From: Haematobia irritans
Taxonomy: Eukaryota; Arthropoda; Insecta; Diptera; Muscidae
Length of the DNA: 64,000 nucleotides
Direction: 5' to 3'
Assembly (NCBI RefSeq): GCF_050003625.1
Contig: NC_134399.1
Coordinates: 223,752,975 to 223,816,974, forward strand
Positions 30,512 to 43,497 of this stretch are shown in pieces. The first letter of the stretch is position 1. Every line of letters begins with the position of its first letter. The notes below the pieces were generated by a model. It had not been told where the DNA came from. It searched no databases and saw nothing but the letters and a program-made list of their open reading frames with translations. The position numbers were made by a program, and so were the translations under genes.

Positions 30512-31534
30512 CACTGTTAGAAAAATATGTTTTTCATATGTTCCGATATAAACAAAATGTGTTTCGGGCACAATTTTTAAACACAATATATTTAAGTGCA
30601 AACATGTAATGTTCCTAAACTAACACTAAATGTTTGGGACACATATGTTAATATGTTAGAATATATTATGTTTGGGCATGAATGTTTCGTAAAAATAATA
30701 TGTGTGAATGTAAACATATATAAATTTACAAATTTCGAGTAAACATATATATGTTTTGATATATTATTCAGAGAGCGACAGAGAGAGAGAGAGTATAGAG
30801 AAAGAAATAGAGATGGAAATCGGGAGGGTTGTCGAAAGATATCAACATAACACAGCGAGAGAATCAAAAGAGCGCAATTTCTGTGAAACTGCTTGTATGT
30901 TGTTTCGGAAAACTGTTTTATAATAAGGCCAAAAATTTGATATGCTTAAGTCTAAATATTATTTAATTTGAATACTCATGTAAAGAGAATACACATTCGG
31001 AAGCGGGCATTAAGTTCGAGTTTTGCAGCTAAAACAATCGAAAAAGTTTATTTTCTTGAAAATGAATTATTAATGTAAAGTAAAAGGCAAATCAGGGTCA
31101 TTTAAGAACGATAATGCCAACTTAATACCGCCCTTAAGGTAAAAATTAAATTAAGTACAAAAAACGCTAAGTTTTAAATGCATTTCAAATGGTGTTAAAT
31201 GATAGTAAAAAACTGTTCACGCCTAACTAAATTTATGTGTATATTATAAAATTATTTATGTATGTTTATACTCCACTCCACGTTCTTCTTTTGTTAGAGT
31301 TTTAAAATTCCTTCCAAAATTTCAAGCTTTTATACCAAAAACAGTTTTTGTTACAAAATTGTTATTTTTGCAATAAAAAAATAATATTTTATCCAAAAGC
31401 TCAGTCCATTTCGTTTATATCAAGCACAGTTCTTTTCTGACTGTAAATCTTTAATAACACACATTTCGAAGTTTCATTGTAAAAATTTAATTTAACAATA
31501 TAAAAATATAAATACAAAAATTAAAAAAATTGGT

Positions 31535-31615
31535 GTTCGATCGGAGTATGGATTGAACCCAGGACCCTTCGCATGCAAGGCGGACATGCTAACCACTGAT
31601 CCACGTGGCCAACAA
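31535..31615 (-). repeat. tRNA-like module, minus strand
   Basis: On the minus strand: GTGGATCAGTGGTTAGCATG (box A) and GGGTCCTGGGTTCAATCCAT (box B). Acceptor pairing and anticodon arm are not convincing. Confidence 0.6.
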
Positions 31616-31724
31616 ATATATGTTTCTGTTGAATAATGTTTTGTTTGTATCGGCTCTTGGCGCTGCAAACTATGCTATATAAATGTAACTTATAACGATA
31701 ATTGTCTATTGGTAACTATAACAG

Positions 31725-31796
31725 CTACGTAGCCCAGTGGTAGTGTGTTGGCTTATAAATTGCATGGTTCCCGGTTCGATTCTCAGTCCAGGGCAA
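31725..31796 (+). repeat. tRNA-like module, plus strand
   Basis: GCCCAGTGGTAGTGTGTTGG (box A) and CCCGGTTCGATTCTCAGTCC (box B) followed by GGGC that could pair with the first GCCC. It is a paralogue of 967-1045. Read as a tRNA-derived repeat part. Confidence 0.6.
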
Positions 31797-32097
31797 AGGT
31801 AAAATTTAAAAAATTATAAAATTGAATAATTTCTTCAACATTATTTGTATTACAGAAAAAGGTGCCAAGAACTAACAAATTTCGTGGAAGTGAAAATTAT
31901 GTGAGGGAATGAGCACAATCTTCTTTGGGGAAAATTCTTCCAAGCATATAATATTTTTGGGCTCAAAATGCTTCCAAACATATAATATGTTCACATAAAA
32001 CAAACATATTAATGTTTCGGCAGAATCCAATAATATATGTCCTTCCTGCAAAATATGTTTGGAACATATGTTAGAGAAGCGATTTTTTCTGAGGGTG

Positions 32098-33444
<1,347 letters not shown>

Positions 33445-34592
33445 TATACGGATCGGCTTAGAATTAAATTCTGCGTCGATTTAGCGATGTCCGTCTGTCT
33501 GTCTGTCCGTCTGTCTGTCCGTCTGTCTGTCCGTCTGTCTGTCTGTCTGTTGATGTATTTTTGTGTGCAAAGTACAGCTCGCAGGTTTAGTCCGATTGTC
33601 CTAAAATTTGGTATAGGGTCCTGTTTCGGCTCAAAGACGATCCCTATTGATTTTGGAAAAAATCGGTTCAGATTTAGATATAGCTGCCATATATATTTTT
33701 CACCGATCTGGTCATAATTGGCGTGTATATCAACCGATCTTCCTCAAATTCCGTACATCCGAATATTTTATGAGTCTCGAAAAACTTGCGAAATATCAGC
33801 CAAATCGGTTCAGATTTAGATATAGCTCCCATATATAGCTTTCGCCCGATTTACACTCATTTGCCCACAGAGGCCAATTTTTTGCTCCGATTTAGTTGAA
33901 ATTTTGCATAGGGAGTAGAATTAGCATTGTAACTATACGTGCCAAATTTGCTTGAAATCGGTTCAGATTTGGATATATCTCCCATATAAAGCTTTCGCCC
34001 GATTTACACTCATATGACCACAGAGGCCAATTGTTAACTCCGATTTAGTTGAAATTTTGCACAGGGAGTAGAATTAGCATTGTTGCTATGCGTGCCAAAT
34101 TTTGTTGAAATCGGTTCAGATTTAGATATAGCTCCCATATATATGTTTTTCTGATTTCGACAAAAATGGTCAAAATACCAACATTTTCCTTGTAAAATCG
34201 CCACTGCTTAGTCGAAAAATTTTCAATATGACTCTAATTTTCCTAAACTTCTAATACATATATATCGAGCGATAAATCATAAATAAACTTTTTCGAAGTT
34301 TCCTTAAAAGTGCTTCAGATTTAAACGTTTCCCATATTTTTTTTACTAACATTGTGTTCCACCCTAGTGCATTAGCCGACTTAAATTTTGAGTCTATAGA
34401 TTTTGTAGAATTCTATCAAATTCTGTCCAGATCGAGTGATATTTAAATGTATGTATTTGGGACAAACCTTTATATATAGCCCCCAACACATTTGACGGAT
34501 GTGATATGGTATCGAAAATTTAGATCTACAAAGTGGTGCAGGGTATAATATAGTCGGCCCCGCCCGACTTTAGACTTTCCTTACTGGTTTTT
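33445..34592 (-). mobile_element. Family B element, complete apart from tail rearrangement
   Basis: GATCGGCTTAGAATTAAATT, GTCGATTTAGCGATGTCCGT, (GTCT)n (33489-33550), variant monomer TTGGCGTGTATATCAACCGA, three standard monomers, lead, and head GTGGTGCAGGGTATAATATA, AGTCGGCCCCGCCCGACTTT, CCTTACTGGTTTT. Confidence 0.85.
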
Positions 34593-35061
34593 TACTAAAA
34601 TTGTGTTCAACCCTAGTGCATTAGCCAACTTAAATTTTGAGTCTATAGATTTTGTAAAAGTCTATCAAATTCTGTCCAAATCGAGTGATATTTAAATGTA
34701 TGTATTTGGGACAAACCTTTATATATAGCCCCCAACACATTTGACGGATGTGATATGGTATCGAAAATTTAGATCTACAAAGTGGTGCAGGATATAATAT
34801 AGTCGGCCCCGGCCGACTTTAGACTTTCCTTACTTGTTTTTTTACTAACATTGTGTTCCACCCCGGGGCATTGGACAACTTTGGAGTTTCTTTGTTATAA
34901 GAAATTCCAAAGTTTTTTACCAGGTTGGGACAAAAACATCTAAATATAGCACCCAACATATTTGACTGATTTAATATGATATCGAATATGTGGATATGCA
35001 AATAGGTGCAGGGTTTAATATAGTCGGCACCGCCCGACTTTAAACTTTCTTTACTTGTTTT
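34593..35061 (-). mobile_element. Two extra family B heads in tandem
   Basis: 34593-34842 and 34843-35061 each start at AACATTGTGTTCCACCC (or TTGTGTTCAACCC) and end with AGTCGGC.CCG.CCGACTTT plus CTTTACTTGTTTTT. The second is more diverged. With the head of 33445-34592 this makes three consecutive heads with no tails between. Confidence 0.8.
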
Positions 35062-36343
35062 TGAGTGTATTTGAACCACTGTGGACTGATGGCGATATTG
35101 CTGTTGTTTAGTTTTAATATCGCTTCAACATTGAGAAAAGTTTTTTGTTCTCCATATAATTCGTGACAGTGTCGTGGCTTGCTATTGTTGGTGTTGTTGG
35201 CTATTGTTTGTGTTGACGATGAAATGATATCTCTTTTGGCCAAAGTAATATTCATTCCACACCAATTGTTATTGTCGTACATAGAATTTTTATTTGAACT
35301 TTTTGCTGTTGTTGTTGGTCCGTTTGTTTTGTTTGGGTCTCGCGATATGTCCTTCAACCTAGTACCAGTGGCAGCATTAGAGCTCTTCTTTATGGGTTAT
35401 TGTTGTTTTTGTTTGTGTTGGTATTGTTTGTTTGCTGATTCTAATAAACGCCAGGTGGCAGTTACACAGTCTCAGTCTAAGTTTACATACCCTTGAGGTT
35501 TTTACCTTATAACTAAACAGGTTTCTTGTTGTTGTTTATAATCCGGACTAAAAAAATCTTCTTGAAAATTGACAGACACTTTGTTTTTCAAATTAATTTA
35601 CAAAATCTAAAGCATATATATGCATATTTTATTATATTTTATTAATTAAAGAAAATACAATTTCTTAAACCGTATGTAAACTTGTGTAAGACTGTGTACT
35701 TATAAAAATTTGTACGGGGAGGGGGGTGGTCATAATGAAACACAAGGCAAAAGTATCATTGAATGAAGAAGGACAAGGTGTAAGCAAAGAAAGCAAAAAC
35801 ATCACAACAGCGTCCATAAACATGACAAGGTAAAGTACCCTAGCCAGGTAAGGGTAACTATAATTTAGTTGGTCAACAACAACAACAACAACAACACTAA
35901 CATTGGCCATCCCCATGATAAGAGGCTCAGGGATAGACAAAACCAAGCATAGCACCCAAAGAATAGAAAAGAAAACAAAAGAGCCAAAGCAAAGCTAAGT
36001 TATTATTGTTGTTGTTCTTAACATTAAGACATTTGACTTAAATTTTCAACTCAGCAACATATAACGGAGAAGCAAAAGTGAGAAGTTAGGGTGGATATGA
36101 GTACTCGAAGGACCTTTTTTTGTGTGTGAAATGTATATGCCTTCTGTCGACAAGTTGTGATTTGTTGAAAGATGAAACATTTGGTGCGGCATAAATGAGA
36201 CTTAATGTGGATTTTCTGGGTGATTTAGACATAGTTTTGTAATTGTTTTAACACTGCAAAGACTTCATGTATATGTAGCGTGAGATGTAAAGGTCCTTTT
36301 TCTTTAGAAATTATTACTATTATCCAGGACAACAATGTTAGTA
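35062..36343. other. Gene-free unique stretch with trinucleotide repeats
   Basis: It contains (CAA)n at 35874-35896 and scattered GTT-rich runs (35175-35310, 36003-36015), typical of fly introns and intergenic DNA. Hydrophobic frames at 35179-35496 (+) and 35665-35955 (-) come from GTT/CAA richness and show no domain. Confidence 0.45.
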
Positions 36344-37554
36344 AAAAACAAGTAAGGAAAGTCTAAAGTCGGGCGGGGCCGACTATATTATACCCTGCAC
36401 CACTTCGTAGATCTACATTTTCGATACCATATCACATCCGTCAAATGTGTTGGGTGCTATATATAAAGGTTTGTCCCAACTACATATATTTAAACATCAC
36501 TCGATCTGGACAGAATTTGATAGACTTCTGCAAAATCTATAGACTCAAAATTTAAGTCGGCTAATACACTAGGGTGGAACACAATGTTAGTAAAAAAAAT
36601 ATGGGAAACATTTAAATCTGAAGCAATTTTAAGGAAACTTCGCAAAAGTTTATTTATGATTTATCGCTCGAGATATATGTATTAGAAGTTTAGGAAAATT
36701 AGAGTCATTTTTACAACTTTTCGACTAAGCAGTTGCGATTTTACAAGGAAAATGTTGGTATTTTGACCATTTTTGTCGAAATCAGAAAAACATATATATG
36801 GGAGCTATATCTAAATCTGAACCGATTTCAACCAACTTTGGCACGCATAGCTACAATGCTAATTATACTCCCTGTTCAAAATTTCAACTAAATCGGAGAA
36901 AAAATTGGCCTCTGTGGTCATTTTAGTGTAAATCGGGCGAAAGCTATATATGGGAGCTATATCTAAATCTGAACCGATTTCAACAAAATTTGGCACGCAT
37001 AGCTACAATGCTAATTCTACTCCTTGTGCAAAATTTCAACTAAATCGGAGCAAAAAATTGGCCTCTGTGGGCAAATGAGTGTAAATCGGGCGAAAGCTAT
37101 ATATGAAAGCTATATCTAAATCTGAACCGATTTGGCTGATATTTTGACAGTTTTTCGAGACTCATAAAATATTTGGATGTACGGAATTTGAGGAAGATCG
37201 GTTGATATACACGCCAATTAAGACCAGATCGGTGAAAAATATATATGGCAGCTATATCTAAATCTGAACCGATTTTTTCCAAAAAAATAGGGATCGTCTT
37301 TGAGCCGAAACAGGACCCTATACCAAATTTTAGGACAATCGGACTAAAACTGCGAGCTGTACTTTGCACACAAAAATACATCAACAGACAGACAGACGGA
37401 CAGACAGACAGACGGACATCGCTTAATCGACTCAGAATTTAATTCTAAGACGATCGGTATACTAAACGATGGGTCTCAGACTTTTCCTTCTTGGCGTTAC
37501 ATACAAATGCACAAACTTATTATACCCTGTACCACAGTAGTGGTGAAGGGTATA
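36344..37554 (+). mobile_element. Family B element, complete
   Basis: Head AAAACAAGTAAGGAAAGTCT, AAAGTCGGGCGGGGCCGACT, ATTATACCCTGCACCACTTC; lead; monomers with ATGGGAG at 36799 and 36952, 153 bp apart; variant monomer; CAGACAGACGGACAG tract; core TTAATCGACTCAGAATTTAA; tail TTATTATACCCTGTACCACA GTAGTGGTGAAGGGTATAA. Confidence 0.88.
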
Positions 37555-38214
37555 AATATGGGAAATATAAAGCTAGAGCAATTTTGATGCAATTGTACAA
37601 AAGGGAATTTATGATTTATCGGGCGGAGCTATATCTAAATCTGAACCGATTCTTCCAAAATCAATAGGGATATATTCTGAGCCAAAACACATACTTGAGC
37701 CAAATTTGAAGTCGATTGGACTAAAACTGCGACCTAGACTTTGATTACAAAAATGTGTTCACGGTCAGACGGACAGACGGACATCGCTATATCGACTCAA
37801 GAGCCCACCCTGAGCATTTTTGCCAAAGGCACCATGTGTCTATATCGTCTCCTTCTGGGTGTTGCAAACATATGCACTAACTTATAATACCCTGTTCCAC
37901 AGTGTGGCGCAGGGTATAAATATATATGGGAGCTATATCTAAATCTGAACCGATTTCAACGAAATTTGGTACACTTAATGATACTATTAAACGTACTCCT
38001 TGTGCAAAATTTGAAGCAAATCAGGGCAAAACTCCGGCTTTTGAGGCCATATAATTTCAAATCGGACGAAAGACAGATATGGCAGCTATATCTAAATCTG
38101 AACCGATTTTTTTTAAAATCAATACTGATTGTCTTTGAGCCAATGTGTGCCAAATTTGAGGATGATCGGACTTAAACTGCGAACTGTACATTGTACACAA
38201 AATTACATATACAG

Positions 38215-38256
<42 letters not shown>

Positions 38257-38573
38257 GGACATCGCTAAATCGATTCAGAATTTAATTCTAAGATGATCGG
38301 TATACTAACGCCAAGAAGAAAAAGTCTGAGACCTTTCCTTCTTGGCATTAAATATTTTGTGCCAAATTTGACTGGACTAAAATTGCGACCTAGACTTTGA
38401 TCACAAAAATGTGCTCATAGGCAGACGGACAGACATGGCTAGATCGACTCAGGGGTCGATCTTGAGCAATATTGCCAAAGACACCATATGGCTATCTCTT
38501 CTCCTTCTGGGTGTTGCAGACATATGTAATAACTTATAATACCCTGTTCCACAGTGTGGCGCGGGGTATAAAA
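37555..38573 (+). mobile_element. Tandem partial family B tails
   Basis: Two hairpin tails follow, at 37884-37917 and 38537-38572 (ATAATACCCTGTTCCACAGT GTGGCGCAGGGTATAA type), plus a bare core at 38270-38350 (CTAAATCGATTCAGAATTTA; TACTAACGCCAAGAAG) that lacks a hairpin. Each segment has its own CAGACGGACAGACG tract. No heads occur between them. Confidence 0.8.
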
Positions 38574-38684
38574 AGCGAATAAACTCTTTTTTTCATTATG
38601 TTCACTTTTTATTTTTATCAACATTTTCTAATACACTTTAATATTCTAATTATCTAATTTTTACAATTTGAAAAACTTTTTGGG

Positions 38685-38765
38685 TCCGACCAGGGGTTGA
38701 ACCTGTGTATGTTGCCACCATAACAGAATGCCTTAGCACACTCAGCCACAAACGCCAACAAACAG
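38685..38765 (-). repeat. tRNA-like sequence (Leu/Ser-like boxes)
   Basis: On the minus strand: GTTTGTGGCTGAGTGTGCTA AGGC (box A of the type found in tRNA-Leu/Ser) and CAGGTTCAACCCCTGG (T arm with box B and a 5-bp stem). The first and last arms do not pair well, and a long poly-A/T context follows, so I read it as a tRNA pseudogene or SINE head. Confidence 0.5.
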
Positions 38766-38814
38766 AAACCACTAAAAAAACACAAAAAAGGAATTAATCT
38801 GGGGGTTCATAAAA

Positions 38815-38900
38815 ATATATGTTTAGCATCAAACATAAATTGTTTCCACTCAATTAAGATTTTAATTGGAAATTTTTTTTTGTGAATTTTTTTCTGTGTA
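38815..38900. mobile_element. Fragment of AATTAA-rich MITE
   Basis: TTTTAATTGGAAATTTTTTT.. ending TTTTTTTCTGTGTA matches the right ends of 1075-1336 and the left end at 47592 inverted. Confidence 0.4.
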
Positions 38901-40093
38901 TTTGTTTTTATCGTTGTTATCTATAATCAAAATATTCAATATCTCGACTTTAGCGGGGGATGAAATTTTCAAAGAATCCTGCCCTTAATTAAATAAACAA
39001 ATTGTCAAAGATAACATTATGAATATAATGAGGTTGCATGTTTCATCAAATTCACCTAAAATTCTGTACATTGTCAACTAACCTGAAAATTTTAATAGAG
39101 ACCGCATATACCATTGATGGAGGGTATATAGAATTATAATTTCTTCGAAGCTCAAAGTGGAAGTACTGATATACCAGTAGTGATCACTTTCAAAAATGTT
39201 CATACGTTTAGTCATGTACAAATACGAATAAAAATAAAAATACTAATCAAAAATTCTAGACTACAAAAATATGCAAATAAAAGTACAATCGCATCTTTAA
39301 GTTCATCAAAAGCTTAATTTAATGGGTTTTTTTAAGCATGCCTATGTCGATATAAGCTTAATAAATATTTTTTAGGATAACCCATAAATTGGAACATATA
39401 TTGATAATTTTTATATTTTCCCAAAGACATTTCTTGTTGCCATTCCAATAACCTCCCCTAACCTTACTCAATTTCATGACGATAATTGCCGACATGGATA
39501 GATCATAAAATCCCAATAACATTTACCCAAAGTCTCCGGTTCTCTAGAGCCGCCTGGTAGGTTTTGTTAAAAAAAAAATTGAAATATTTTCCTGAGTTTT
39601 ATGATTGGTATTATTTTTTATAACCTCTTTGGTACTTTGTTGGTATTTTGTCAGTATGACTTCGACACAACAAAATCTTAAAAAAGAAGAATTTATTTTA
39701 TGACCAACAGGTAAAAAATTCAGTGTAAAACAACCATAGCCGATATATACAGCCAGGTTGTGTGCTAGTCTGGTCACTATTATCCATGACAGCATCATCA
39801 ATGCCTTAGGCCATGGGGGCGAGTGCACGAAGAGAAAAATCGGGAAATTGGGTAAAAAAAATATTGGTGGTATTGGAATATCAAAATGACTTTACCTGTA
39901 CACAGGCTCCTGGCCATTCGCATATATTGTCACTAGAGACATTGTTGTTCTAGTGTTTTGTATTGTACTCTCATTCTAGTACATATACCACAAAGTGTCT
40001 ATTACTAATGAAATAAAAACAACAAAAAATTGCCAATATATTCAACATTTTACACTGTCATTGTGTGTGTGGATATGGATTTTGGTTTGTAAG
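38901..40093. other. Gene-free unique stretch
   Basis: No repeat family shared with the rest of the window and no recognisable protein. Frame 39544-39828 (-) is short, with no domain. Confidence 0.4.
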
Positions 40094-42185
40094 CATGGTT
40101 GCCACAGTTGGTAGAATTTTACCATAAACATTAAATTATTTATTTTATTAATTAATAAAATTTTGAAAAAAAAAAAAAAAAAATTCGACAGAAATAAAAA
40201 ATAAAATTTTGACAAAATGTTCTTACAAGTAAAATTTTGATAAAATGTTTTATAGAAATAAAATTTTCACAAAATTTTTTATAGAAATAAATAACATTTT
40301 TTTGTTTGGTGCTTGTGGTAAAAATTTCTCCGAATTTTGGTAAATTTTGACAAAATAAAATTTTGATAAAATTTTCTGTAGAAATAAAATTTTGACAAAA
40401 TTTTTTATAGAAATAAAATTTTGACAAAATTTTTTTAGAGAAATAACATTTTTACAACATTTTCTATAGATATAAAATTCTGAAAAAAATCTATAGAAAT
40501 AAAACTTTGACAAAATTTTTATAGAAATAAAATGTTGACTTTTTCTATTCTGAAACAAGAAAAAAATGTATAGAAACAAAATTTTGACAAAATTTTCTAT
40601 AGAAGGACAATTTTAAATAAAATAAAAATTTTGACGAAATTTTCTATAGAAATAAAATTTTGAGAAATTTTTCTATAGAAATAAAATTTTGACAAAATTT
40701 TCTCTAGAAATAAATAACATTTTTTTGTTTGGTGCTTGTGGTAAAATTTTCTCTGAATTTTGGTAAATTTTGACAAAATAAAGTTTTGAAAAATTTTCTG
40801 TAGAAATAAAATTTTGACAAAATTTTCTATAGAAATAAAATTATGATAAAATTTTCTGTAGAAATAAAATTTTGACAAAATTTTCTGTAGAAATAAAATT
40901 TTGACAAAATTTTTTATAGAAATAAAATTTTGACAAAATTTTTTATAGAAATAAATAACATGTTTTGTTTGGTGCTTGTGGCAAAAATTTCTCCGAATTT
41001 TGGTAAATTTTGTCAAAATAAAGTTTTGATAAAATTGTCTATAAAAATAAAATTTTGACAAAATTTTCTATAGAATAAAATTTTGATAAAAATTTCTGTA
41101 GAAATATTATTTTGACAAAATTTTCTATAGAAATAAAATTATGAGGAAATTTTCTATAGAAAAAAAATTTTGAAAACAAACTTTCAATAGAAATAAAATT
41201 CTGAAAAAAATTTCGACAGAAATAAAAAATAAAATTTTGACAAAATGTTCTATACAAGTAAAATTTTGATAAAATGTTTTATAGAAATAAAATTTTCACA
41301 AAGTTTTCTATAGAAATAAATAACATTTTTTTGTTTGGTGCTTGTGGTAAAAATTTCTCCAAATTTTAGTAAATAGAAATAAAATTTTGACAAAATTTTT
41401 TAGAGAAATAAAATTTTGACAGCATTTTTATAGAAATAAAATGTTGACTTTTTCTATTCTGAAACAAAAAAAAAATGTATAGAAATAAAATTTTGTCAAA
41501 ACTTTCTATAGAAGTACAATTTTAAATAAAATAAAAATTTTGACAAAATTTTCTCTAGAAATAAATAAAATTTTTTTGTTTGGTGCTTGTGGTAAAATTT
41601 TCTCCGAATTTTGGTAAATTTTGACAAAATAAAGTTTTGATAAAATTTTCTGTAGAAATAAAATTTTGACAAAATTTTCTATAGAAATAAAATTATGATA
41701 AAATTTTCTGTAGAAATAAAATGTTGACAAAATTTTTTATAGAAATAAAATTTTGACAAAATTTTCTATAGAAATAAAATTTTGACAACATTTTCTATAG
41801 ATATAAAATTCTGAAAAAATCTATAGAAATAAAATTTTGACAAAATTTTTATAGAAATAAATGTTGACTTCTTCTATTCTAAAAAAAATCTATAGAAATA
41901 AAATTTTGACAAAATTTTCTATAGAAGTAAAATTTTAAATAAAATAAAAGTTTTGACGAAATTTTCTATAGAAATAAAATTTTGACGAAATTTTCTATAG
42001 AAATAAAATTTTGACAAAATTTTCTCTAGAAATTAAATAATATATCATTTTCTACAGAAATAAATTTTTGACAAAATTTTCTATAGAAATAAAATTTTGC
42101 AAAATAATATTTTTTTATTTGGTAATTTCTGGTAAAATTGCCTCCAAATTTTGGTAGATTATTTTTGGCTCGAGTGGCAACCGTG
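40094..42185. mobile_element. 2.1-kb element made of a 29-bp satellite array between short inverted ends
   Basis: It starts CATGGTTGCCACAGTTGGTA and ends GGCTCGAGTGGCAACCGTG; CA.GGTTGCCAC is inverted at the ends. Between them about seventy 29-bp units (TTTCTATAGAAATAAAATTT + TGACAAAAT) run in one orientation, interspersed with a GTTTGGTGCTTGTGGTAAAA module (six times) and a GTTGACTTTTTCTATTCTGA module (twice near 40530 and 41440, a variant near 41860). TTCGACAGAAATAAAAAATA recurs 1028 bp apart (40184, 41212), suggesting a higher-order repeat. Flanking 8-mers do not match. Confidence 0.75.
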
Positions 42186-43199
42186 TTGTTGTCATTGAAC
42201 ATGGCCATGGGTGCGTATATGTATTTTTTCAAAAGTCAGTCAATGCGTTGAGTATCCGCCACCGTGTACCAGGAAACATTCCACGTTCTAGATGGCGTAT
42301 GTTTGATGGTATCACAAACGACAAAAAAATGAAATGAATGGAATGGTGAATGGTATTATGTATATGGAACAATAGCTAACAATTTCAATGGAATTCGCTT
42401 ATTTATATGGCATGGGTGCAAGTAAGTGTCACAGCGTAGATGGTGACATAAGCCGTAAGAAACCATATGAAAATATGTATTAGGTGGTGGTGAGCTCACT
42501 TTATCAAAAGCAAGTTTACAAAATAGAATTTGACATCTAGGAGTCACAAAGGCGAATATTTTTACATATCAATATCTATTCTATTTAAGGACCAAAAATT
42601 CCTATAGATTTCCCATTTTTTTAGATTTTCGGTTTGTAGATGCAATGTGCAAATTTGTGGTTTCAAGATGCTTTAGAAAACAAATCGGAGTTTTTTTTTT
42701 ATACGAAGCGGTTGTCCGAATACTGGTTTTATTTCGATCCTCCTCACTGTATATGCACCGTTAATATTCGATGTCCTTCGATCATCAAAATGCCTCATGT
42801 TTTGGTGGTGTTTTGATGCTGCTACATGCCAATGAATAATTGAAAGTGTCATCTTTATGTTTTTTATATGGATATGCTTGTACTTTGGTGCGCGTCATTT
42901 TTTATTAGGTTGTTGTTTTTGTTTTCTTACCATAAGTATTTATTTTGTGGAATATAAAATCAACTCAAACCGAATAAAGAAAAGCTTTATGGCTGATATA
43001 TAAAAAATAAAGTTTTTTTATTTCTAATTTCAATCAAATGATGTGTGTTTGTGACAAATGATTAATTTTTTATAGTTCCCTAATATATCGATAGTTATCC
43101 ATAGTAATTTGCAGTTTACGAGAGAAATATTATGATTTCGTTTCCCAGTAGAGATTTTGGTTTTCAGAGGCACAGTTTACGCCAGCCCAGTAAGAAATT
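42186..43199. other. Gene-free unique stretch
   Basis: No shared repeat family; AT-rich with homopolymer runs. Nothing coding recognised. Confidence 0.4.
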
Positions 43200-43497
43200 G
43201 GATATAATTTTATTTCTATAGAAATCTTTGTCAAAATTTTATTTGTATAGAAAGTTTTATCAAACTTTTATTTATACAGAAAATTTTATTTCAATAGAGA
43301 ATTTTGTCAAAATTTTATTTCTATAGAAAATTTTGTCAAAATCTTATTTCTATAGAAAATCTTGTCAAAATTGTATTTCCATAGAAAATCTTGTTAAAAT
43401 CTTATTTCCATGAAATAGTTTGTCAAATTTTTTTCTATAGAAACCTTTGTAAAAATTTTATTTCTATAGAAAATTTTGTCAAAATTTTATTTCTTTC

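Larger units (their letters stand above)
30512..32097. mobile_element. 1.6-kb non-autonomous TA-target element with two tRNA-like modules
   Basis: It is inserted in a B tail: AGTGCG-TA|CACTGTTAGAAAAAT on the left and GAAGCGATTTTTTCTGAGGGTG|TA-TGTTTG on the right. TA is duplicated and the ends CACTGTTAGAAAAA / CACCCTCAGAAAAA are imperfect inverted repeats. It contains a (GAGA)n tract (30770-30795) and tRNA-like sequences at 31535-31615 (-) and 31725-31796 (+). Other pieces: 780-1800, 17195-17985, 23630-23870. There is no transposase frame. Confidence 0.7.

Noticed and set aside
31725..31796. Functional tRNA gene
   Set aside because: Boxes A and B are present but the anticodon arm is not convincing, and a paralogue sits in the same repeat, so it is a repeat module.
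35179..35496. 105-codon hydrophobic frame, possible membrane protein
   Set aside because: Composition comes from GTT-rich simple sequence; no conserved features and no splice or promoter support.
40597..41061. 154-codon Phe/Lys/Tyr-rich frame
   Set aside because: The 29-bp satellite read through; three units make 87 bases, so the three frames rotate and rarely meet a stop.
40094..42185. Possible CRISPR-like array of 29-bp repeats
   Set aside because: Units are directly adjacent without unique spacers, and the setting is a eukaryotic transposon-rich region.
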